Positions 1 to 11,302 of a stretch of DNA of 64,000 bases are shown in pieces. The notes under the pieces are model-generated. The model had not been told where the DNA came from and did no database searches. It saw only the letters and a list, made by a program, of their open reading frames with translations. This DNA comes from Moniliella sp. 'wahieum'. Taxonomy: Eukaryota; Basidiomycota; Moniliellomycetes; Moniliellales; Moniliellaceae. Positions within the stretch are counted from its first letter, which is position 1. Every line of letters begins with the position of its first letter. The DNA lies in assembly GCA_003971905.1 (NCBI GenBank), contig RSEE01000025.1, forward strand, positions 186,001 through 250,000. The letters are read 5' to 3'. Both the position numbers and the translations under genes were made by a program.

Positions 1-403
1 TCTACGGGGGCCAGCTGGATGGCGAAGGGAACGAGGTTCTGGACTTGGCTAACCCTGCGTTGTTAAGTCAGCTACAAACGCTAGCAGAGAGAACCCAGCG
101 GCGCTGGAGCCATTGGTGCGTGCTGTGAACCAGCAGAACCCCATGTTGGCTGAGGCGCTGCAGCGTAACCCTGCGCAGGTGCTGAGTCTCTTGACGGCCC
201 TTGGGGGTCGTGCGGGGGCGGAAGCGGAACCGGAATCTGTGCCTATCGAATCCCTTTCGGATGCGGAGCGGGGGGAGGTACAATCAATTGTCGATCTGGG
301 TGTACCGGAGGACAAGGCCGTGGAAGTGTACTTGCTCTGTGGGAAGAACGTGGAGCTGGCTGTGTCGTACTACTTCGAGCATCCGGAGGATTTTGCCGAC
401 TAG
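1..403 (+). CDS. RAD23: Rad23, 3' part (UV-excision repair / ubiquitin receptor)
   Basis: Only the C-terminal part is in the window. Frame 3 (from base 3) reads an XPC-binding/STI1-like segment containing NPALLSQLQTLAE. Homology then continues in frame 2 from about base 92 (NPAALEPLVRAVNQQNP, then NPAQVLSLL). The last ~50 residues form a UBA domain (LSDAERGEVQSIVDLGV... CGKNVELAVSYYF) ending in EHPEDFAD and TAG at 401-403. This domain order is the Rad23 C-terminus: XPC/Rad4-binding followed by UBA2, which lets Rad23 escape degradation while shuttling ubiquitylated substrates to the proteasome. The frame change at about 85-92 is explained by one missing A (GAGAGAACC for GAGAGAAACC) and is probably a sequencing error. 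The N-terminal ubiquitin-like domain and UBA1 lie upstream of the window. Confidence 0.85.
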
Positions 404-596
404 ACCCTCCCTCTACGGCCATGCCTTGTCCCTCTGCATTTGACTAGAAGACCGTCGGACTCATCCCGTCGTCGAGGAATTGGATCGATTTGATGCCATT
501 TGTTTCTTTGAGACCCGGCCATTGTAGTCGACAGACCCTCTTTACTTTACCGGCTGAGCGACTCAGCTTGAGCGCCTTGAGCCCTTAGGCTTTAGC

Positions 597-651
597 CTTC
601 AAGCTTCAAGCTTCAAGGTTCAACGTTCAAGCTTCAAGCTTCACGCATGCG
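597..651. repeat. Palindromic-word tract (CTTCAAG / AAGCTT type)
   Basis: Tandem CTTCAAG heptamers overlap to give repeated AAGCTT palindromes, interrupted by GGTTCAACGTTC, and end in GCATGC and GTATAC. Word unit about 7 bp, imperfect. Confidence 0.75.
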
Positions 652-1298
652 TATACACACCACGCTTGAACAGACATTCTCCCTTTTTACTCCTGTCCTG
701 TCCTACTAGTATTATAACTACCCTACGTTACCGTAGCGCCTGCTCCCCGACCTGCTGCTGCGATTGGGCGGCCTACTATAGGTCTCCCTGTCGCTCTTGC
801 TCATGATTCGATGATGATTGGCACCGCCGACGAAGTCTAGCCTTGACAGCGTTCAATAATAGGGCAGTCGCGCTCTTTGGGGGTTCTCGTCTGTCCTTTC
901 CGCTGTGGCACGGGGGGTTCCTATATAATGCCAACAGAGATCTTTTGTTCTCAGAGTCTATACCTTTCTCTTCTTACTCTTCTCCTTCCTCGCCGCCTTT
1001 CACTTGAATCAGGCTACTCTCGCCTCGCCAGCCTCGCCAGCCACCGGACTCGGTACTTAGTACTTACCAGCCTCACCGTCGGTGACCTCTACCCCGCAAT
1101 AACACTTGCTATCTGACAAATTGTCAGGAAACGTGAGATGGAGGAAAAGGGGCAAATGGGTTGGATACAACTCTCCCCATTGAAATCAGCGCTCAGCGCT
1201 CGCAGGGTCCTCGCCGATGGATCTCAGATCTGTGACATGCATCTCACAGTCCCTGCCCCAGCCGCTCTGCCCGGCAATCCGCACTAAGCGCAAGCATT

Positions 1299-1560
1299 TG
1301 TACGCGTTATACGTTACGTTGTGCATTACGCGTTACGACACGAGGTTCCCTAGACGCGCTGAGAGACCCTGAGGCGCTGAGCGCTGAGGCAGCGGCTCGC
1401 GTCGGTACTGGACCCCACTTTGCCCCGCTTCCGAGCTGGCGACAAGGGTAACCTAACCGGTAACCGGTAACTAGGTAACTGGTGATTAACGTTTTACGTT
1501 GGACGTACTTGAAGCTTGAAGCTTGAGCTTGAACGTCTTGAACGATCATCGATCATCGAT
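1299..1560. repeat. Cluster of palindromic-word tracts
   Basis: Successive sub-tracts: ACGCGTTA/ACGTTACG (1299-1338), CGCTGAG (about 1358-1390), GGTAACCGGTAAC (1447-1484), CTTGAAG/AAGCTT (1508-1540) and GATCATCGATC (1541-1560). Each is built from a different self-complementary core placed end to end. Confidence 0.7.
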
Positions 1561-2263
1561 CTCATCCCGTGGGCGTTACCGGCCTTAGCTCTAAGCTTAG
1601 CCCTACGTAGGCCGGTAATATGAGTGTGGCCGTGCGCAAATCCACAAGCCATTCGTACTGGCTGCCACTCCAGCTCAAGTTCTCAGTCTCTACATCCACT
1701 GGCAGGAGGTCACCGGTCAACCCCCCAAACCAATGTCTCCGGGTTCCCTGGCCAGCGGGGATGTTGACTGTGATCCTCCGGCTCCCACTCGGTAGACCCT
1801 CCATTGGCTTCTCCACGCTGCGGGTATCGTCCCACAGCGTGGCACTTCAAGCTTCAGGCTTCATCCCCTCTGTGTCCTGCATTCTCTCTTGTATGCCTCA
1901 CTTGCCCTGTGCCTAGTCCGGCCTCCTATGTAGATGCTTCGTACCTAGACCCAACTCTGGCTCCAATCCATCACCTTCTCCTCATCCTTCTGCTCAGCGA
2001 TGAGACTCATCTGGCTCCCCAGGGCAACATCCTAGGCCTTCCCGTGGCGCCGTACGTCCTCTTAGATGTTATGCGCTTACGCGCTTACCCTGGTTACCCT
2101 TTACGCGATACGCGGTACCACCTTACGGAATTACTACTGGTTATCGCCGACGCGCTGACGGCCCGCGACAAGGCTCCGCATTATTGGAGCTGGATAATCC
2201 AGAGCGCGATGTATGGGTTAGATGGGGATCGACACCCACAATCTTGCAGTGCCGGTCGCTTTC

Positions 2264-2286
2264 ACATCATGCATCATGCATCATGC
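2264..2286. repeat. ATGCATC trimer-like tract
   Basis: Three overlapping CATCATGCAT units centred on ATGCAT palindromes. Similar tracts occur near 2511, 31535, 33245, 40474 and 44583. Confidence 0.7.
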
Positions 2287-3890
2287 GTTCTCCAGCCACT
2301 GGCCAGGCTAAATGCTACAAGAAACTGCTGCAAAACGCAGGTTTAACCGCCGGGGATGTAAACCTGAAACAAGTATACCGCTAGTGTTCGATGTAATACC
2401 CAGGTGGGTGGACGGGTGGAAGAGGCCCCTTTCCAGTGCCTTTCCGCGCGTTCATGCGAATCATTCATCACCCATTCGCCTCATCGCCTCCAGCACCCTG
2501 CTTCCGAGTGCCATGCATCATGCATCGTGTGTCAGCACATCAGCACTGCATCAGCCCCCACCTGCTGTTCTAAATTTGTTTGTTGCTAGACATGTCGCAA
2601 GTTCACCATGCCCCGACAGAAGTGCCTGCCAGTATCGAGTATCCCAAACTAGAGTCGACTATATCCCCTACCATTCCTACCATTGACTCGACAATCCCGC
2701 GCCCCGTGCCACACCATTTGCCACCGTCGTCATAAAACCCCGATGTAAGATATCTGGTGGGTGGTAGGTCCTAGGTATCCACCAGCCCGCCACAACACAG
2801 CCACAGCCACAGCCACTAGCAACGGTGACTGGTGACTGGTGTACGTACTTGATAAGAAAATGAGAAAAACTGTCACGGGCGGGCGCCGCCAGGGGGCCCG
2901 CCCTGGGGGTTTTGGGGTACAATCCCTTAGGCGACGGTAGGTCGACTCACGGTAGTTTCGGGCTTAGGCTGGTTGGTGCGTCCGAGCGGAGCTAGGGACG
3001 AGGAGAGGCCTTTGGTGGGGCGGCTGCACGTGTGGCAAGGCTGCGTCTGCACCGGCTTGGGCCGTAGTAACGTGTCTGAAGCCTCCGAGACTTAGGGACG
3101 GGAGGAGGCAGAGGGGGACAACACTGCCTCAACAGAGACTGGGAATCGCCGCGACCAGAGGAGGGCTCGCGCGATTGGACTGACGAAGGGCTGGGGACGA
3201 GGTCGGAGGAGAAGTCGGACGCTAACAAGAGAAGCTGCCTGTACTGGATAAATTGGCTGGAAACGGGCAGGAGTCGGACAGGATAGACGGGAAGGCGAGA
3301 GGATGACGAGAAAGGACGAGAATGGAAGGTGGGGGAAAAGATCCCCATCAACCAGGGGTACAGGCAGGATCAAAAGGGAAACGGATACAAGAGGGGGTGT
3401 AGAAAGGAAGACATGTCAAAAGCGGGGTTGGTCGCCGCAGGCGCGACCGAGAAAGGAAAAGGAAACGGAACGAGGCGGCAGACGCCGCCACGGCATTGGA
3501 AGCTCGGTGGCCTTATTTAGGCCGGCCGACTTGGACTTGGGCGGGGGGCGACTATTGTCGCGCGGAGCATGGCCCTTGTGCCACCGCACAGGGTACAACC
3601 AACCATCATCATACTTGGTTGGCCTGCGGAGCACGCTCTACTGGGCATGTGCGGCCGGCGGGCCTTAGCTTCGGTCGGACCATCTCGTGTCCGCCGCAGC
3701 CCGTGACAAAAACCAGGGTGCACACCGTTTATAGCTAAGCCTCACGCGCAAGTGTCGCTGTTCCGTCGCCCAGCCACAAGCGACCGCCCGCAACCCAGCG
3801 TATCTCGGTGATATTATTTTGCCTCTCCAGCATGGAATGGTGGAATGGTGGAACGGTGGCTACGAATCCCCTAGTACTATTGGTGGCCTT

Positions 3891-3994
3891 GCATCAAGCT
3901 CATGAAGCTTATAGCTTGAAGCATTATAAACGCGCTGAACGTTTCGAACGCCCTCGAAGCTTGAAGCTTGAAGAGCTTGTGAAGCTTGAAGCTT
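3891..3994. repeat. Long AAGCTTGAAGCTT tract
   Basis: About 100 bp dominated by GAAGCTT/CTTGAAG words with interspersed CGAACG and GAGCTTG variants. Orientation is opposite to the tract at 597-651, so the words occur on both strands. Confidence 0.75.
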
Positions 3995-4464
3995 AAAAAG
4001 TTCCAGAGCCTCAAAAGCCTCATCTCATCGATCATTTCAAATCTCAGCCTTCCTCCGGCCTCTTCAGGCCTCAGGCTCAGAAGCTCACACGCTCACACAA
4101 GTTCCCTGAGAGTGTATTGACACTCAGTGCTCGGTACGCAGTCCATTCCTCAGTGTATTATACTAGTGCCCGCAGTACGCCGAGCCTGTTGAGCTCACAG
4201 TCGCTCAGCCTGATGATCGATGAACGCTGAGAAGCGCTTAAACAGACTCGTACTCAATCGCACGCAGTCCAGTACTGATTGTACTGATTGGGGCTTTGGA
4301 CGCCATCCGGGTCTTGGCCTGTCTTGTGGCGTGTGACGAGCACGCGTGATCGGGCCTTCAGTTTTTTCCGGGTGCTGAGATGGTGGGTGAGTCGGTGAAT
4401 TTGCGATCGGAAGATCTGAGATACGATGATCGATGGTCTGTGATCGATGAGCTCGTTACAGTAG

Positions 4465-4653
4465 GGCGTAACGCGTAACGCGTAAGGGGGTGTTGCGGCA
4501 GATCTTATACGACGTGTCTAAGATCTAAGAAGCAACGCGTAACGTGTTGCACCCTAAGACTTACAAGCTTACAAGCTTAAGCTCAAGCTCGCTCAGCGCT
4601 CAATCGCTCAAGCTTGAACTTCAAGCTTCAAGCTTCAAGCTTCAAGCTTCACG
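4465..4653. repeat. GTAACGCGTAACG and CAAGCTT tracts
   Basis: Three GTAACGCGTAACGCGTAA overlaps (4465-4485), followed after a short gap by a long CTTCAAGCTTCAAG run (4558-4653) mixed with GCTCAGCGCTCA words. Confidence 0.75.
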
Positions 4654-4803
4654 CTCCTAAAGCCTAAGGCCCAACAGCAGCAGGGCCTCTCCCTAGCCTC
4701 CCATCGCGCAGCACGCTCAGTCACACGCCACACTGGGCTGGGCTGCAGCAAACGGGTGGTGCTGGTAGGGCTGGTAGCTATGAATAAGGCCAAGGCCTAA
4801 GGC

Positions 4804-4838
4804 TGGTAACCGGTAACCGGTAACCGGTAGCCGGTATC
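4804..4838. repeat. GGTAACC tandem palindrome
   Basis: GGTAACC units in tandem (period 7), decaying into GGTAGCCGGTATCC at the right edge. The whole tract is nearly self-complementary. Confidence 0.75.
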
Positions 4839-4929
4839 CCGAGCTGGAATGCAACGATAGAGCTTAGAGAGCCCAGAAACATGTATGTAGGTGTGACGTT
4901 TCGGGCGATACGAGTGTGGGAAGTATGTA

Positions 4930-5010
4930 CCTACTCTGAGGCACTCAGTACTCAGTCAGTACTTTATTCAGCGCTGAGGAGCGCTCAGCGCTGGTGCTGA
5001 GACTCAGCCA
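4930..5010. repeat. AGTACTCAG / AGCGCTGAG tract
   Basis: Alternating ACTCAGTACTCAG and GCTGAGGAGCGCTCAGCGCTG words with AGTACT and AGCGCT palindromic cores, about 270 bp upstream of the zinc-finger gene start. Confidence 0.65.
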
Positions 5011-5277
5011 GCTCTCCTGTGCTCACAGCGTCCCCTCTGTGGCGCTGAGAATAGTCCCGAGGCCCCACAGGTCATGGACCAGAAACCATCTGCAACAACC
5101 ATTGCTCTTTCGCCTTCTTGTAGCACCTTACTTCGCCAGAAATACTGCATGGTATCAATCCTGCCTGGCCACCAGCCCTGACCCCCTTTCTTCGCTGCCC
5201 TTGCATCCGACATCCTGGTTTCTCCGCCCCATTCCAGCCTTCACCCCCCCCCCTCAGCCTGTATCCTCTTAACCACC

Positions 5278-6917
5278 ATGATGTCGAGCCACAGCCTTGG
5301 CGTCTCCAGCCCAACGGGCGCGGCCTCCTCCTCCTCCCTAATGGGGCCAGCGGGGTCTACCCCTCCACTTCTCGTCCCGCTATCGTTTGATCGGACCGTG
5401 CCAATGTCTCCACCCGAACTTCTATCCGGACCGCTGAGCACCCCCCTTGGTCTTAATCCTGTATCCACTCCCTCCTTCGTCAGTCTGCCTAATTCTGCCC
5501 CTGCCCCTGCAGCCTGCGCAGCCTCTGCTTTGAACTCCAACAAGCCTCATCGCCTTACCGAAGTCACCGAGTACCAGCGTCCTCTCTCTCTTACTTCTTC
5601 CACGGAGATCCCCTCCGATTCCTACGACCACTTCAAACGCTTTCTCGGCCTCGGCCATGCCAGCCCTAACCCGACCTCCATCCTGCCTCATTCACAACTG
5701 CAGCCCGTGGTGGCACCTTCGCGTACGCTAACATCAACACAGCCACATTCTTACTCCCATCCCCTCCCACACCCCCAACCTAGCCCCTGTAATCGCACAT
5801 CCACAAGCTCTTTCCACATCACACCTCCCGTCAAGGCCGAGCCCGTCTCACCTCCCCGAACCCTGGACCAGCTTACGTTGAATTTTGACCCTGCTGGGGC
5901 GGCAATCCTGCCTGTATCCCAAGGTTCTTCGCAGCCACCCTGGTCACCCTCGCGGGACGGGGGGAGAGCCAAATCGTGCCGCGTGTGTCTCAACGGACGA
6001 GGTCGCAAACCTCATTGCACACGTCGCCGCGGAGCATACAGAGTGCCCTCAGTGGCCCAGTCTGGCTACGAGTAGCAGTGTCCCAAGCCTTCTGGATGAA
6101 CCACCGCAACTGTCTATCGTTCTACCTCCTCGCCAGCCTCCGGGCTCACTCTCTACCAGCCCCACCACCCTTGCTCCAGCCCGGACGGGTCGGAGGCGCG
6201 GCTCCTCTCTTCTCCTCAGCCTCCCGCACTGGCTCGGTCTCGCGGTCGTCCGACAGCTCACCAGCGATCGAAGGCGAGCTCACGTTCGGCCTTCTTTCTC
6301 GACCTATCCACCACCTGCAAGTCACCACGACCAAGACCAAGGCCGCCTCGGCTTCACGACGGAAAGGGGCGGCACCGTTCAAATGTCCGGTGCCCGGGTG
6401 TGAATCGTCTTTTACCCGTGCTTTGAATCTGCGGGGCCACTTGCGTTCGCACACGAACGACCGTATGCGTGCCGCTTTTGCAAGCGCAGCTTTGCCCGTG
6501 CCCACGACAAGCGTCGACACGAAAAGCTGCATCTCAACGTCCGTCCTCACACGTGCGCATTGTGGGCACCGAATTCGCCCACCTTGATGCGCTGCAGCGT
6601 CATCAATCCCTGGAGGGGACGCGTGTCCGTGCCTGCCCACCCTGAGTCTACAAGAGCAACTCACTCTTCACAATGCTCACAATATGCACACGCCCCATCC
6701 CCATGTTTCCTCTGTTACCAACCGCCATGTGTACCACCGGCACCCCCTCCTGGCGCCCCTCGCACCTCCAGCGCCACCAGCCGTCGCACACCCTCCAGGG
6801 CCCATAGGGACCGCACCGCTTGACCCCAACTCAAACGCAACTTGCCTCCCTTCCACGCCCATCTCCAGTTCCAATTCTACCCTCCAACCCCACCCGCTTC
6901 CGTGGCCACTATTGTAG
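5278..6917 (+). CDS. C2H2 zinc-finger transcription factor, Crz1-like
   Basis: The start is the ATG-ATG at 5278 after AACCACC. The N-terminal ~230 residues are Ser/Pro/Thr-rich and disordered. Three C2H2 fingers follow in three frames: finger 1 FKCPVPGCESSFTRALNL...HLRSH (about 6380-6455), finger 2 YACRFCKRSFARAHDKRRHEKLH (about 6464-6532), finger 3 with TCALC...FAHLDALQRHQ (about 6551-6610). Order and spacing match Crz1/Prz1-type calcineurin-responsive factors, whose third finger also ends in DALxRH. A degenerate C-x2-C...H-x4-H segment precedes them (about 5983-6040). Frame changes near 5990, between about 6170 and 6200, near 6463 and near 6562 are most simply indels. The end is uncertain: the finger-3 frame stops at about 6645, while a Pro/His-rich frame runs to TAG at 6917. 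No PxIxIT docking motif was confirmed, so the calcineurin link is family inference. Confidence 0.7.
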
Positions 6918-9182
6918 CTATGCCTAAACCTGTCCTTACTCTCCCTGTCTCCCTATTTCCCGCCGCATCTTTCACCACTCCTCACCTGTTGCACCCTCCC
7001 CGCCTACCTTCACCACCCCCGTTACCGCCTTCTTCTCTTCTCTCTTGGTCGATACCCAGACCGTGCACCTTCCAACTCGGTGCGGCCCTAGCCTAGCCTT
7101 GCCATCGCTGCGATCCTGTTACATGCACTACACATTGCGCGCGGCAAGCAAAAGGGAGAAGCAAGGAGAAGGATGAGTTGTACGCGGGAAAAGGGGTGGA
7201 TTTTTGGAGGGATAAATTTGTTGTCGACCGTATCCGTTTCGACTTTTGCTGCTTGTTTTTGTCTTGTTTCTATTCGCAATCTGTCCTTTTACTATGCACA
7301 GTCGTTTATACTTCAGGTTGGGGGGAGGTCTGCCATAGAGTGTTCTCACTAGGATTCTCTCGGGGTTGAAGTTAGGGGCCGGGGTATAAACCTTTTGGAC
7401 GAAAAATTTGAGCTCTGTATGCGCACCGTATATGTCCCTCTTCAGAACCCCTGCTCGGGAGTATAGGGTGTGAGGTGGGAGGAAGAGATCCTTGAACAAA
7501 TGCGATTGCCAATATCATGGGGCGAGCCCCGATGTAGGACACCCCATCTTTCTTCCGTTTGGGGGCAGAAAAAGTTGGCTGGGTCAATCGGAGCCAAGCA
7601 GGATGTCTCGTTTCAGATTCCGAAGCCGAGCGGGTGTAAGGGCCGGGAAGATATCCCTAAGAGTTTGGGCGGCGGTCCTCGTGCAAACGGTGCGGCTCAG
7701 ACCCCTTGCGACCTGGAGCGGCTTGCGCTGTTCGCCAAAACGCGCTGAAGGGGGCCAGGAGCACAGGGCTAACGCCGCTTTACCGTTATATCACTATGAT
7801 CACCAGACTGAAGAGCTAGGGTTGTTGACAAGCACGGAGGTTAACGGAGTATAGAGTGGAAGAAGCACTGGCAGTCGTGCCGCCATTAAATTGTGGTGAT
7901 GAAGATACTCTGGGGGAAAGCGAACACATGAGCACAAAGGAAGGCGCAGCCGCGCGGCCAGCGCGGTGCCCTAGTGCTATAGCGTCTCAGAAGGCCGGTT
8001 GTAGGGATGCACGACGTATGGGCACCCTTTCAAGAGGTCGGCAACGATGAGGCCGAGGCCTGTAGCGTCTTGTATGAATTCTATTGTGGATGTTGATGCT
8101 TAGCTGAGCGCGCAGGCTGAGCGCTGCGCATAATATAACTGGAATGCCTAGAACTCGTATGACATAGTAGTATATGGGATTAAGCTGTTGGGACGGGAAG
8201 AGGATGCTGGGCGCTGAGGATGCTTGCTTGTTATTAGAGCCTCAAAAGAAGATACTGGTTGCAAGATGTGACTTGCAATTCCATGCGAAAATGGTGCATT
8301 ATTGTGGTTGACGCGGAGACGCTGAGAGGACGCTGAGCCTCCGCGCCGAGGAGAGAGTTTCGTTGCGCAAATGAGGCCATCGGCCTGTACGCTCTCTCGG
8401 CTTTGGACGATATACACGAATCGTCTGGGTAGCAGATCTTCGACAGGGCAAGGGGCATGGTGCATGGTGAGGCACCATGCACAAGGGTTAAGGTTAAGGG
8501 AGGGGATCTGAGTGAGAGACGCGAAAAAAGAGCCCATATTGCACCGCAATGGTTAATGGCAAGAGGCAACAAAGGTACAAAAAGGGCGCGCGTCAAGGTG
8601 TGACATGTACATGCCACATGCGACGTGTCAGTGTGACAATGTGTCCTGTGACATGTGACAGTGGCTGTCGGTGGGGGGGCTCAAATTTCAAGGGCTCAGG
8701 TTGGGGCGGTGCGGATGGACGGGGCCGAGGCGAAGGACACGCGCAGCATGGCGATGGAGGCGATGGGGAGGACCGAAGCGGAGACTCTTGGGGACAGAAT
8801 GGGGCGCTGACGCGAGCGGAAGCACAGCCATCGGGCGCCGGGCGGACAGCCATGCGAGCGTCAGGCGACTGAGTCGAGCAGGCGCATAACAGGGCGGAGC
8901 AGCGCTTAGCAGGCCCAAGCACCAGCGCGGCAGCGCACGGCAGCGCCCTGGCCGCGCACAGGGCCAGTGTCGGCGCGTGCCAGGCACGCACAAGCCACGT
9001 CGGCTGCTGTGCTGCTTCGTTTGTGCTCCGACGGGCGACCGCTGATCCGGTGTTCCTGGCTGCCGGGGGCGCAGGCAGGCGCAGCGCCAGCGCCCGGCCG
9101 CGCCCCTTCGCCTCGCTCGCCTCGCTGCTCAGTTTGCCCGTCGAGGCCGAGTGCCGGGTACTCACCCACCCACCACCTCCCC
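6918..9182. other. Intergenic, nothing supported
   Basis: Open frames here show no domain, no consistent codon bias and no conserved motif. 6918-7096 is pyrimidine/Pro-codon rich and may still be zinc-finger gene sequence or its 3' UTR. AGCGCT/GCTGAGCGC words occur at 8101-8130 and GTGACATGTGACA words at about 8600-8670. 8700-9180 is very GC-rich and probably the promoter/5' UTR of the arrestin-like gene. Confidence 0.55.
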
Positions 9183-10734
9183 ATGGAGCCGACGGCTGCA
9201 CCCGCCGACGCGTCCTCCACCGCGCGCCCCACCCGGCGGTACGGGCGCAGGGAGGACCTGCGTGGCAGCGGCAGTGGCAATGCGAGCGACCAGCAGTCTC
9301 ACTCGGACGCGGCCTTTTCTGTTGTCCTCTACGCCCCCCCCGCTGGCTTCGACGCGCACCATTGCCCGCTCTATGCAGGCGCCTGCGCTGAAGTCCAGGG
9401 CCACCTCACCTTTGACCCCGCCAATGTGAGCGGCGTGGCCATCACGATCTCTGCCTGGGCCAGCGCAAAGGACCCCGATGCCGGCATGGGACGCAGTGGC
9501 AGTCGCGGCTACTTGCGCAAGCTCATGTTTTCCGTTGAAGAGTCTTTTGGCCCCGATGAGTTTGTGCCCTGGCATGCGGATGATGTGGCGCGCCTGAGCC
9601 CCAACGCGTCCACCTTAGCCGACCTTCCTTCAACTTGAGCTTTCCCCATGGTGTGCCAGTGATGCGTATGGCGACGGCCAGCTCGCCCGGGCCTCCTTGC
9701 CCCCCTCCTTCCTTACATCCGACGACCCTCCCGAGCCCGACAGCAACAGTCCACCTTCACAACATGGAAAGCGTACTCGTCTCGTCTCCTTCAGCATGCT
9801 CAAACGCCTTGAACGCCCGGACGAGGCCGACGTGCTGGGTGTCTGGTACGCCGTTGACCTTACCCTGCTTCGCTCTTCCCCCACCACCTCCACCCCTGCC
9901 GCAGACACTATTCACATTCCTGTCTGTTTCCTTGGCGAGCCAGGGCCCTTGCCACCTGGACCAAGCGCCCTGCCCCTTTCCCCAGTCTTGGTTCCAGGGC
10001 AACCGATCGCGCCAGGCTGGGGGGTGAATGCGCACAAGACGCGCTGGGCTGCGCCTTGTGCTTCATCATCTTGGTCCGTCCTTCCCCTGAGGTGGAGCTG
10101 GAACTCCACATGCCCTTAGCTCCTTTGGTGGCCGGGCAGACGATGCCTTGTTTACTGGTGCTCCGCCCAGAGGTGGAGGAGCAGTTGCCCGGATCCCCGG
10201 CCCGGGTGGGGCGAGGGATGCCCACCCCACCTCCCTCAGCAGGGGAGACTGAGCGCTCCCTTTCCTCCGCAGATTTGGGAGGAGAAAAGAACGCCCTGGG
10301 TCGGAAGAATCAAACTCGTCGTTGGAGCATCCACGACGCAAAGTAGTGGAGGACCTTCCTCTCACCTTGCTCTCACCCTTGTCCAAGTGCTACAGGCCGA
10401 CGAAAATCACGTCCAGTCGGGTGCACGACCACCTAGGATACAACTGCTTGCCCGCGCTGCCTTGCACGAGGTTCCGGGTGTCGACGGCGCACGCGTTTTG
10501 GCTGGTAGCTTAATGGTGCCGGCCCACACCACTCCTAGTTTCCGTTGTGCTGCCGTCGTACTGGACCATGCGGTCAAACTCGACCTCCTCTCTCCCTCCA
10601 AGGTGGCCAAGGCTGTCGAACTCGATGGTCTTGCCACCGGCCCAGCCGGGCCGTCAGACTTGTCCGCTGGGCACAACGCTTTCGTCTCACCAATCCCAAG
10701 GCACCTTTGGGTCGATTGTAAGGTTCAGCGGTAG
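9183..10734 (+). CDS. Arrestin-like protein (possible alpha-arrestin adaptor)
   Basis: The start is the ATG at 9183 (CTCCCCATGGAG). Residues ~45-100 resemble the first arrestin strands (FSVVLYAPP... CPLYAGACAEVQGHLTF... VSGVAITISAWA). A later segment reads VWYAVDLTLLRSS then IHIPVCFL, which fits the end of an arrestin N-lobe. VELELHMPLAPLVAGQTMP fits the start of an arrestin C-lobe, and the C-terminus contains RIQLLARAALHEV and TPSFRCAAVVLDHAVKLDL. Family members act as cargo adaptors for ubiquitin-dependent endocytosis. The reading passes through at least four frames (changes near 9635, 9690, 10045 and in the 10270-10350 region) with no GT-AG intron that explains them. I see no PPxY Rsp5-binding motif in the readable parts. 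The assignment rests on fold-like pattern, so it is moderate. Confidence 0.5.
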
Positions 10735-11067
10735 CTGTTCTGATGATGTCATCTTTCACCTGCCTCCTACAGTCACCTTCCTTTTGTATCTGTACACTTC
10801 ATCTTTTCCGCCCCCCCCTCCCTGGTTGGCTTCTGGTAGTGCATCAGCTAGAGACGATCATGGCGGGAGCGTTCTTTGGATGGGTTTGGGCATTGCATAC
10901 CATAGGTCGTTGTTCTTCGGGAGGCTTTTGACCGTTATAGCGCACCGGTGAGAATTAAGGTCCAGTTGTATCAACGTACGCGTTGATCAACGTCATCAAA
11001 CTCGGGGAGAAAAAAAAACTCAAATGCAAACTTCTGCGTTCCTGGAAGAGCGAAGGGGCAAAAGTGA
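10735..11067. other. Intergenic, 3' flank
   Basis: Pyrimidine-rich 3' flank of the arrestin-like gene, with an ACGTACGCGTTGATCAACGT palindromic patch at about 10975-10994. No gene seen. Confidence 0.5.
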
Positions 11068-11151
11068 AGGTCCCACTGGGATTCGAACCCAGGTTTCAGG
11101 AAAGCGACGAGAGTCAGAATCCTACTTGCTAACCAACTACAATATGGAACC
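11068..11151 (-). tRNA. tRNA-Gln (CUG) with an ~11-nt intron
   Basis: The minus strand reads acceptor GGTTCCA, paired with TGGGACC and discriminator T. The D-stem TTGT/GCAA, anticodon stem TAGGA/TCCTG and T-arm CTGGG-TTCGAAT-CCCAG all form. The anticodon loop reads TTCTGA..., giving anticodon CUG (Gln). Eleven extra bases (about CTCTCGTCGCT) lie after position 37, the canonical nuclear tRNA intron site; removing them restores a 7-nt loop. The mature length is 73 nt. Confidence 0.9.
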
Positions 11152-11302
11152 GCGTGAAAGCCCTAACGACCAATATGATTTGGAAGCGACACTTAGCAAT
11201 ACCCTCTTCTGTGTCATTTTTTTCTCGGTCACCCACTTAGATGAAAGCTAACCTATGGTTGTCCTTAGCTTCCTGAGATCTCAGGATGGATTCCAGGATC
11301 AA

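Larger units (their letters stand above)
404..5277. other. Gene-poor intergenic region rich in palindromic words
   Basis: About 4.9 kb between RAD23 and the zinc-finger gene, with no ORF I can support. It holds many tracts of short self-complementary words (listed separately). A strongly purine-rich patch lies at about 3290-3490, and a GC-rich patch at 3490-3720 looks promoter-like without an obvious gene. A minus-strand ORF at 1562-1816 reads like protein but has no recognisable domain, and the plus strand is equally open there. Confidence 0.6.

Noticed and set aside
1562-1816. Minus-strand 84-residue protein-like ORF
   Set aside because: No domain, equally open plus strand, surrounded by palindromic words; not enough to call a gene.
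8593-9201. 202-residue minus ORF opposite the arrestin-like promoter
   Set aside because: GC-rich shadow frame with Ala/Arg/Pro composition and no motif; the plus strand carries the supported gene from 9183.
11024-11251. Plus-strand 75-residue ORF
   Set aside because: It lies antisense over the tRNA-Gln gene and reads the familiar tRNA-antisense peptide (GIRTQV); not a protein gene.
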